DNA of 64,000 nucleotides from Montifringilla adamsi (lineage: Eukaryota; Chordata; Aves; Passeriformes; Passeridae): assembly GCA_017590115.1 (NCBI GenBank), contig JAGGNK010006892.1, forward strand, positions 17,844,139 through 17,908,138, in the 5' to 3' direction. A program made the translations under genes and the position numbers. Under the pieces are notes generated by a model that searched no databases, was not told the DNA's origin, and was given only the letters and a program-made list of their open reading frames with translations. Position 1 is the stretch's first letter. Every line of letters begins with the position of its first letter. Shown here one piece after another: positions 51,211 to 60,100 of the stretch.

Positions 51211-54200
51211 GCATGACCCACTACCCCATGGGGTTGAGAGCTTTTGCCATGCAGGAGTGGGCAGCTGGCAGGGGATGCTGGCCCATGGGTGACCTTTCAC
51301 AGGCTACTGGCTCTACCCCAGCAATTTACAAACTCATTATTTTCTGTTTTTTGCGGTTTTTATGTTTTGTTTTATTTTGTTTTATGGTAGTAGCAAGAGG
51401 CATCAGTTCAGTAGCAGATGGTTAATAAAGTGTTCAGGTGCTTCTCATACATATTGTACTGAAAGAGCAGTCAGTCTAAGCCATGCACAGTGTTACCAGA
51501 ACACCCAGATGTTTTTGGTGTATCTTGCTGTAAATATTCTGTTTAGACTCTCAGTACTGGGATGGGTAAGCAGCTGTAACAGCCTGCATTAGGAAATGTT
51601 TATAGAGGAAAGCAAAATTCTCAATGTGTTTCAGTTTTTATTTCTTTATTTCCATGTTTATTTGTACATGTGCTTTGATAATTCCTTTGCATATCTCATA
51701 ATCATTGCTGTTGTATTTTTGTGGCAAATTGAAAACAGAACAACCAATATTGTGGAATTCTTCACAATTTTTAAATTTTCAATTCCTATTGAGGATAACA
51801 ATATTTCTACACCGCTTGTTTAACCAAGAAAAGCACTGCTGTTACTATTCAGAAGCGGGCTGCTGCTTTCTTTTTCCAGCCAGTTTTATTTTACAAACTT
51901 GAGCTCTGCTGATGTAGTCCCTGCTGCATGTCCTGGGGCAAAAATCATCCAGCTCAGCTTCTCCTTCCTCCTGATGTCTCCAGAGGTTAGGGTGAGACCT
52001 ATTGGCCAAATGTAACTTGGAGTGTAGTAGAGGAACTGCAATATCAGATGGGAAGAAACTCTTGTATGCTTCTTTCCTAGATCATCATTAAATGGGCTCA
52101 GGTTTAAAATAGAGTCTCATAAGAGATAGACATCTTAGAAGGAACCTGATACAGCTGGAGTTAAACAGAAGTATTTAATTGTGTTTCTGGCTCCTTGAAC
52201 TTTTCTTCTCCCTGTGGGATTCATAGCTAAACATAGTCTGGTGAATATAATTTTGTTCCACTGTCTAGCATGTTCACATCACTTTGTAAAAGGTTGGTTT
52301 TTTGGTTTGTTTGTTTTTTTTTTTTTCCCCACAAATACAGTTATAGATCCTGCTATGACTTCATTTTCTACTCTCAGTGGTTCAGAGGGGATATTTTTAC
52401 ATTATACAGTATCAAGAAAATTTTATCCTTATAAATCCTTACATATACCAAGTTCAGTCTTGAAGATTGCCGACATATTTCTTGTCCAGAGTCCCTAGTG
52501 ATATGCTGCTAAGTGATGTAGTGTTGTCTTTGCTGGGCTTGAGACTCCTCATACTCCCTTCTCCTGTTCTGAGGAGGGCATCTGAAGTTAGGAGGTTCAT
52601 GTCCCTCTCATCTCGGAGCATTCCTGCACAGCAGGGAGTGACTTCAGATGTGTGTATGTCAGCCAACATCAGTCAAGAGAGGTGAGTAATAAAAAATAGA
52701 GGAAGAGCCAGCAGAACCCAGACACAGCTGAGTCTTTTCATCTCACTGACTCCAAAGAGCATAGTGAAGTTGAGTCTGGACAGTGCCATTTAAAATAAAC
52801 TATCTTGCAGAAAACCCAAGCCAAAGCTTCTTAAATAGCAGCTATTTACAGAAGAATGATCAAATCTAAGGTCCCAAATGTAACACAAAACCATGTATCT
52901 TACTTCCAAATGGGCTTGTCACAATATGTAAATGTTAAACACATTGACTGAACCAAGGTCCAAAGTTTGTATTCCCTAATAGGAAAATACATTATATTTT
53001 TATATTAATTTAGTAGGAGTTCTGTATCTTCTATAGCAGAATGGAACCTTGCATTATTTACAGGCAGTGTAGTTATTGTAATGGTAGTCATAAAACACGT
53101 TACAAAGTCAAGCAGGCAATATTCTGCAAAAAAAGAAAATATATTTGGGTAACTGTATGGGTGTTAATTGTAAGAATGTAGTGGATTCTACAAGTCTTTG
53201 ACATCCCTAATCTGTGGCTGGATGTCACAAGGAGAGATGAAATTGGAATGTTGGGTGCATGGAGTCCATCGCTGTCAGCTTTAAGGGGCTAGACTCAGCT
53301 GTCAGTGTCCTGAGGTTGAGCAGAGCCCTGTGTTTGAGGGGGGCCAGGTCTTTCTTGACCTTCATGTTAATAAATTTGTACTAGCAACACTGAGCCAAAG
53401 TGCTTGGTCTGGCCTCTGAAGCACACCAGCACATCCTCTCTGCACACTGTGTGTGAAGATGCTTTCAGTGAATGCAGGGACCCAGACTGGCACCCAGATA
53501 CTGCAGACAGAGCATTGGACTTGTTCTGCACTTCTAGTTAGTGCCCCTGTGAGCCCCTGGCTAGAAACCCAGCACAGCTGGGAGTGCCACAAGTGTTTTG
53601 AATTCCAGCTTCTGGGAAATGTGGAGCATGTTCCAGTTTCCAGTGTCCATGTTTCTTTGTGATGAAGGGTATGAACACACAGGGTACAAGAAATATCTCA
53701 GAGAGTGAATTTGGGCATGGTATAGGCAGAAATTTCATCTTCATCTTGTTGGAGGTGATAGAGGACAAAATCTGGGCTCCCGAAGCCAAACGTGTGAGGG
53801 TGCCAAAAAGATATGCACTGTATTGGGAATGGTGTATAATCCTCTATATTTAAAAATGCACACATTCATCTGTCTCAGAAAAAATACAATTTTCCTTTGC
53901 AGGCCTCCAGCCACAGCTTTTGCTTTCTTGGAATCTATAAATCCGGCTAAGAAATGTCACAGGGGATGGGGTGTCAGCACAAGAACAGCAGTGATTCCTA
54001 AAAGCCATAAACAACTTCTGTGGACCTGGAATTTTATTATTGATGACTAATCTATACAGTGATGCTTTAAATGCTTCAGCAGCCACTCTTGGTGTAATAA
54101 TTGTTGAAACAATATGCAAATGTTTAGACCCTCAAGACTGGATCCCCCCCTCACCTGGCTATTTTTGTTTATTTCCAGTTGTTAACCTATGTGTCTTAAA

Positions 54201-54468
54201 AACAGTGACAACCACTCCTCTAACCAGGACAGTTTTTGCTGTGTAACTTCTTGAGTCAGAGATTTGTGCTACACTAAGAACTTCTGCTGGGAGCAAAGCT
54301 GTAATTGAAACAGCATTTAAAGTGTTTGAAAACACTCTTTCCTGGGGTTATACCTGAGAGTGCTGTTGGTTTTAAGTTTGATTTAGTTAGCATGATTCCT
54401 GACACCTGTGTAATGTTGTCTGTTTGGGGTTTTGTTTTATTTCTGTTTGGATTTTTTTTTCCCCTTAG
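51211..54468. other. Interval upstream of the MTUS2 leader exon, likely intron
   Basis: No exon or transposon is recognised. A T-rich tract lies at 52297-52326. Because 54467-54468 is a strong splice acceptor, at least the right end of this stretch must be intronic in MTUS2 transcripts. The last 20 bases form a near-continuous pyrimidine tract (nine T, then CCCCTTAG). A CTGAC at 54399-54403 is a plausible branch point 66 bases upstream. I see no CpG-rich promoter here. Confidence 0.6.
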
Positions 54469-54603
54469 GTTGGCTGGATTAACTGGCTCTCATTCAGAGG
54501 GAACTTGGCAGATCTATTCTGCTTTTGCTGAACCTCTCTACAGCACATCATAAAGATTTCCTTGGTCCAGAAGCTGCAGAAAAGACAACTGAGCAGCAGA
54601 AAA

Positions 54604-54609
54604 ATGTGA
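54604..54609 (+). promoter_or_regulatory. Minimal start-stop upstream ORF (AUG-UGA)
   Basis: The first ATG of the spliced leader is followed immediately by TGA. An A at -3 makes its context reasonable. In known examples, start-stop elements hold initiating ribosomes at the codon and lower flow to the main ORF. Any role here is inferred from position and context only. Confidence 0.5.
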
Positions 54610-54636
54610 CTCTGAGAAGAGACTTCAAGACTTCTG

Positions 54637-54700
54637 ATGATGAATTTTCTACTGATCAGTTCTAATTTAAATGTATAACTGAAGCATGCATAAAAGTTAA
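54637..54700 (+). promoter_or_regulatory. Cluster of three short upstream ORFs
   Basis: Tandem ATGs at 54637 and 54640 open a 13-codon frame ending TAA at 54676-54678. A second ATG at 54671 gives 3 codons ending TGA at 54680-54682. A third at 54686 gives 4 codons ending TAA at 54698-54700. All end before the main start, so reinitiation would be possible. Their effect is inferred. Confidence 0.5.
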
Positions 54701-54741
54701 CCTGATAGGGAAAAAAAACCTTCTCATTAATTAGAACTGAC

Positions 54742-54795
54742 AAAAAAAAAAAAAAAAAAAAAAAAAAACAAATGAAAAAAAAAAAAAAAAAAAAA
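54742..54795 (+). repeat. Poly(A)-rich tract in the MTUS2 leader
   Basis: Twenty-seven A residues (54742-54768) are followed by CAAATG (54769-54774) and then 21 more A residues (54775-54795). It sits inside the spliced leader, immediately upstream of the coding start. A retroposon tail is possible, but I recognise no SINE body before it. It is likely length-variable and error-prone in assembly. Confidence 0.9.
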
Positions 54796-54873
54796 GCAGC
54801 AAGCAGTCACCTGAAGCTTCAAAATGAGTGCTCCACTAATTCCAAACAAGTCATGTTATTCCCAGCTTCATGA
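54772..54873 (+). promoter_or_regulatory. Overlapping upstream ORF with polylysine run
   Basis: The ATG between the two A runs opens a 33-codon frame that starts Met followed by seven AAA lysine codons. It crosses the MTUS2 start codon in another frame and stops at TGA 54871-54873. C at -3 makes its context weak, so most ribosomes may scan past. Those that start would translate poly(A)-coded lysine, which is known to stall ribosomes, and would miss the MTUS2 start. Functional use is inference. Confidence 0.5.
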
Positions 54874-57115
54874 CAACCGCAGTGAAATAAGAAACAACAA
54901 TGAAAGTATAGTGAATGTTGGGGATACCAATGCCAACCAAATTGTAACAAAAGTTAGAACCACTGAAGGGGATGTTAAGAAACATGATTTGACAGATGAG
55001 AGTGGGAATATATACTCTGGAGGAACAGAGAAAGTGACTCATCTGCCTACAGAGCAGAATAAACTTCTGACCTTCAAAGACTCTCGAACCTGTCACACCA
55101 GTGCACAGGAAAGTAAGCTGCCCTCCACCACAAGCAGGGAAATGGGGAAAGATTGCAGGACCAGCGAAGCTAAGGATATATCAAGGCATATCAGGATTAG
55201 CCGAGGACAAAGTCTGTCCAATTTAAAAAGTAGCACAAATGATGCCAACCTGGAGGTTGTCTCCAAAGGTAATATTGACTTCACACAGAACTTTCCTAAG
55301 GGAAAAACGTCCAGGACTGTGGAGGTGGAGAGAATAAAAAGGCTTTCTTTGGGAAGACCAAGTAAATTTTCTCCTCAGCCTGAAACATTTGCAAAAGACG
55401 GCGTTGGTCGCGTGTCGTGCAAACGTCTGCTTTCTGCATCGTTGGACTCCATCGACAGGTCTCACCACTTGGTAGGAAGTACAGAGAAATCCCAGAAAAC
55501 ATCCACGGATCATTTTCTTGGGATGGTGTTTTGTCCACTTGACAATACCTCAGAGGAAAGGACTGTATTTTATTCCACACCATCTACCTCAGGGAACAAG
55601 AAAACAAGTAAACCAGAAAATGTACCAAATGTTAGCATTGAAAGCACACTGCATGCTTCTCATTCTCAACATTCAGCTGTTAAGCTCAATGAGGTTGCTA
55701 GTAAATCAGAAGCACAATTAGGTCAGGGTGATAAAAGTAAAAAACTGGAGCTTAGGACTGCACCATCTCTACAATATAAAAATACGTGTCCACAAAAGAT
55801 AGAGAGAATTATGCTGGTAGAGTTCCTGGGGTGTCCAAGAGCTGAAAATACAGCAGTGCAGGAACAGAAAAGTTCTGGGTCTGACATGTCAAAATTTCAA
55901 GTATCCCATTTTCACAACACCTGTAATAGAGTAGAGGACCCATTGTCAAGCCAGGTAGTAACTCATCCTGATGATAAATTGCAAAATGATAACATTACCA
56001 TCAGTAGGGAAGGAAGAGGAAGCAATGACAGTGACAGCAGGGCAACCAGCCAGGCTGGTGAGGAATGTTTTACTGATGAGGAAATGGAAACAATATTTCC
56101 ACTCACCTGCAATAGTAAATCCAGCGTCAAAGTGACACCAAGAAAAAACAAAAATTTGCATGAAGTTGACACAGGTTGTGCTGAAACAGTTGGTGAACAG
56201 ATATCTTCTATACATGATATTAATCCACCTGACAGCAAACCCTTGGAAGTTAATGAGAATAAACTGATGCTAGTCAAAGAAAGCACTGAGGATGCTGTTG
56301 TGCCTGCCTCTGATCCCTCAGATCATCACAGAGCACGCAGTGCAGAGACAGTGTCAAACCAACAACCTGACAGTCACAGCAGTGATGTGGAAACCTCAAA
56401 TGTTTCTGTTTCAAGTAAAGAAACAGCTAATGTAGAGAAACATCCTCTAGAGGAAGCACCAGAGAGCAGTAACATTCCAGCAAAGGCTGATGTCTTTTTA
56501 TGTGTCCCAACTCCTGTGCGCCCAGTTGCAACGCCAGATGTTAATGGTCAGCCCACACTATCAAACAGTAATTTGAAGGACCTTTATGCACTTCATGATG
56601 GCAAATTGTCACCCTCCTCAGTCCTACCTCCCATTGACAGCACACAGTTGTTAAACTTATCCCCTAAAGTGCCTATCAAGACTGCTTGCAGCAGCGCCAT
56701 CCCAAAACCTATCCTGGTCCACCCCAAGGGCTCCCTCACAGATAAGGCTGGTGTGGACAGTGACTGCAGTGAAAAGCTGGAAGAAGGCATTGAGATAAAA
56801 CCTGCCATCCCCCGGCCTAAGCCTGTGAGACCTAAAATCATCACGTACATTAGGAGAAACCCTCGTTCCATAGAGCAGCTGGACCCTTTGTTCGCGCCGG
56901 CAGGGCTGCCCTTCGACGGCCCCACGTGCAGCGTGCCCGTCCCCGCGGAGCAGAAGGCGTCCAACGGAGGGGAGGCGAAGCCCGCCAGTGTCCTGTATGA
57001 CAAATTTAAACCTGACCTCCAGAAGCCAAGGCTCTTTGGTTCTGGACTAGTAGTGTCAGGAATTAGGCCCCCAGGTCATCACTTGGGTCCGATGGGCGAG
57101 AAGTTTCTGCAGGAG
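54824..57115 (+). CDS. MTUS2: MTUS2 large first coding exon (residues 1-764)
   Basis: MTUS2 (TIP150) is a cytoplasmic microtubule plus-end tracking protein. The mammalian protein binds EB1 and recruits the depolymerising kinesin MCAK to growing ends. This exon encodes the long, low-complexity N-terminal half. Its N-terminus closely matches the mammalian protein ('NNNESIVNVGDTNANQI' at residues 24-40). Further conserved islands are 'EAQLGQG' (296-302), 'SPKVP' (613-617), 'RPKIITYIRRNP' (669-680) and 'KFKPDLQKP' (727-735). Two SxIP-type EB-binding motifs occur, SNIP (549-552) and SAIP (624-627), the latter before a Pro/Lys-rich stretch. The ATG has A at -3 and an in-frame TGA lies 12 bases upstream (54812), so the start is firm. 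The exon ends at a strong GTAAGT donor after codon 764 (phase 0). No coiled coil is present here; it is encoded further downstream, outside the window. A local CpG-dense patch lies at 56892-56996. Confidence 0.95.
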
Positions 57116-60100
57116 GTAAGTTTCTGCATCTTAGACAGCTGCTTTTTTGTGCCAGGTGGTGATTATTTGCTTGTTTGCCGCTGCCAGAAGTTGGTTCTCA
57201 AACCTCAAATAAGAAATAAATCCTAAAACAATGTGTGATCATTAGGAATAAAATTACCTAACTGTTTCTAGCACTGACCCTGTTGTGATATCTTAGCCAT
57301 TACTGGAAGTCGTTACTGCGTTCTTCCAGTATTTTCCAGCAAATTGATCACCTGCTAGTATTATAAATAGGGATGTTTAGAAAGAAAAAGACATGCTGAA
57401 TTGAATAAATAATCTTTTTGGTTTTGCTTCCTGAAGAATAGCTTTGGGAAATGATTGTAATTTGCCCAAGAGTCTTCCTTCCTAATGGGAAAGTTGGCAG
57501 GATTTTGTAGACAGAGCACTAGAGGTCTAAACTAATTCCATTCTGTTTAGCTGTGTGGAAACCCAGGGACTGTCAGAGCTCTTTTTGGATTACACATATA
57601 ATACAAAAGAAGATTTACTTTTGAATAATTTTAATGCTGTTTCTTACACTGACCTGCACCTCATAAAAGATTTTTTCTTTTCTCTGGAAAGCCATCCTAA
57701 GCAGCCAAAATGTGATGGAAGTCCCTCTAGACGCCTCTGGCTCCAGATATCTCACTGTGTTTCTGCCTTGCTAAACTGGGCAGGAGGCTTGGGTTCCCAG
57801 AATTCCCCCTGGGAGGTGAGCACAGTGAAGGAAGGATGAGCTTGCTTGGTAGGTGGAGAAAGGACAGGAAAGAGCAAGCCGTGTCTCATGTCCTCTTGCA
57901 TCCACTGCTTGGGACCTGAGGTAGTTCAACAACCAAGCTTTTCATACAAACACTGAAGATAACACAAATTATTTTATTTGAAGGAGTCTTTAAAAAAAGG
58001 ATATGGTTTTTTGTTCTGTGTCTTGTGGTGTTATTAAGGCTATTTTACTCCCTACCTCATTCTACATACGGTATAGATCCAAGGAACAGCACTGAAATAA
58101 AAAATGTAGTGACTCAGTCAAAACCTGGCAAATACCCAAATTAAGATACTGTGTGTGAGTGTAGATTGACCCTTATGGCATATTAACTAGAAACCTACTG
58201 AAGTGAGCAAAGATTATAGTTATTTCTTATCACAAGCACAGAAAGAACAGTACTTGCTGTCCTTTTTCTTTTAACTTCAGTTTTCAGCTCTGTCCCTTGT
58301 ATTTCATGTCCAGGGAATGATTTACTAAAGTCTTTGGGAGATTGTCTATTCCAGCCATCATTAGTATATTTTCACAATTGCCTTGTAAGCTGAGGGGAAA
58401 TTACTAGGTTACTGCTGTTGAGTGCATGGCAATGGAATGAAAGCCAAAATGACCCAGACTGTGCACTGGCTGTTTGACTGTTTCTAGGGTGGCATGACCC
58501 CCTGAAGGCCACAGGTGTCTGTGAGAGCTGGGGTTCAGATAATCAGGCAGGATCAGCAGACACATCTGTGAACAAAGGACAGATTTCTGAGCACTGCTGA
58601 GGACTGGTTTTAGCATGAGAAGGATTCGGGTTGTAGCAAGCCTGCAGTGTGATTTTCTCTAGACTAGGGTTAGAAGTAGGACAATTAGGAGCTGGAGAGG
58701 ATCTTCCCTTGTACCTCCAAGAAATATGATTTTTGGTGGGTATTTCAGCGAGGGAATATCTGAACCCAAGCAAACTGCTTCTTCAGAGAAGCTGGACTAA
58801 CTGGAGAAGAGGCTGAGAAGAAAAAGTTGAACTATGGTTTGCGTTCTGAGTTTGCGTTAGGCCAGGATTCAGGAGCTGATGGGAGAAGATGGAATCTGCT
58901 TTCTTGGACTGCCACCTTAAAAGCAATAACCTGGCTGTCCTGCCAGCTCGAGGAACACAAAGGGGCCTGATTTGGCTCAGTATGCATCAAGAGAAAGGAA
59001 AATGATCAATCCATGAAGGTGAACAGATGCTTAAAAGAGCAGCTGTGCACAGTGTGGGTTAGTAGCAGATGAGTGACGTGTAATCCAAAAGAAACCAATT
59101 AGGACACACTGAAATAGATCCAAATCACTGAGCTGAAGGGAGAATGTGGAAGACTCAGAGGTTTTGGAGAAAAGGAGGGTCTGGCACGATGGCCACTGTC
59201 TTTGTTGGAGAAACAAATCCCAGATTGACCTATATCACACATCCAGTATTGTCTTTGGAGAGCTTTGGTTAGCACTTTGTAGCTCTTTATATAGCTATGA
59301 TAGTGTTAATAGCTGCAATCTCTAAGCATCATTCAGCTAAGTGGTAGGAACAAATTAAATATCCCTCTGGGTGCCAGGCGTAGAAGAAATAGGAAGGTGC
59401 TGTATTGGCAGGAGACTCAAAGAAAAGGCCTGGACAACTCTACGAGAAAGACTCGAGGGCTGCCTTTGTGCAGTGAGAAGCCTGCAGGGCTTCCTGAGCT
59501 GCCTGTGCCAAAGCCCACTCCAGGCAGCTCAGACAAAATCCCAACTCCAGCATGAAGGCAGTCCAGCGGTGCTGAGGGGTTGGGTCCACAGTGGAACTGA
59601 GTTCCACTGAATGGGCAAAAGAATGGGCAAAATGAAAGAAAACCTCTCAAGGTGAAATGCAAAATGCTTAAGAAAACCAGTCCTTTTCCAGTGCAGGTCA
59701 CTGTTGTCCACATCCTTGATCACAACGTGGTCTCCTCATCTTATTGTGGACCTCACCCTCTTCTAGTCAGCACCAGCAAGTGTTTGTGGGCTCTTTGTTC
59801 TCCCAGTTGCCTCTGTGGGAAGTTACAGGGCAAATCAAGTTACAGGGACCCAAAGACTGTAGCTGTTCTAGTGAACTGAACAGTGGAATGACATGGCCTC
59901 CAAGGCTCAGGGCAGGTTGATTGCTGGACTGGGGGCATGCTTCCCAGCTCAGGATCCAGCTCTGCCAGAGCGTGCTCACCCAGAGGCTGCTGCCAAGGGC
60001 CACCATGGATCAGCCTGGTCTACAGATGGAGAGTTTACTCGTACAGGTACAGGCTGTGCACTGTCAGAGAGTGGTCACTGGCCACTTTATTCACTGTATT

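Larger units (their letters stand above)
54469..54823 (+). other. MTUS2: MTUS2 5' leader (5' UTR part of the large exon)
   Basis: The acceptor AG at 54467-54468 follows a strong polypyrimidine tract and is the best candidate for the start of the exon that carries the MTUS2 start codon. No ATG occurs in the first 135 bases. Then come short upstream ORFs at 54604 (AUG directly followed by UGA), 54637-54678 (13 codons), 54671-54682 (3 codons) and 54686-54700 (4 codons), and an overlapping one from 54772. An A-rich tract at 54742-54795 ends 28 bases before the start codon. The arrangement predicts low or regulated translation. An acceptor closer to the ATG is unlikely because no pyrimidine tract lies there. 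Confidence 0.7.

Noticed and set aside
54305..54553. 82-codon plus-strand ORF just upstream of MTUS2
   Set aside because: It spans the splice acceptor at 54468 and its ATG is in the intron, so it would not exist in the spliced mRNA.
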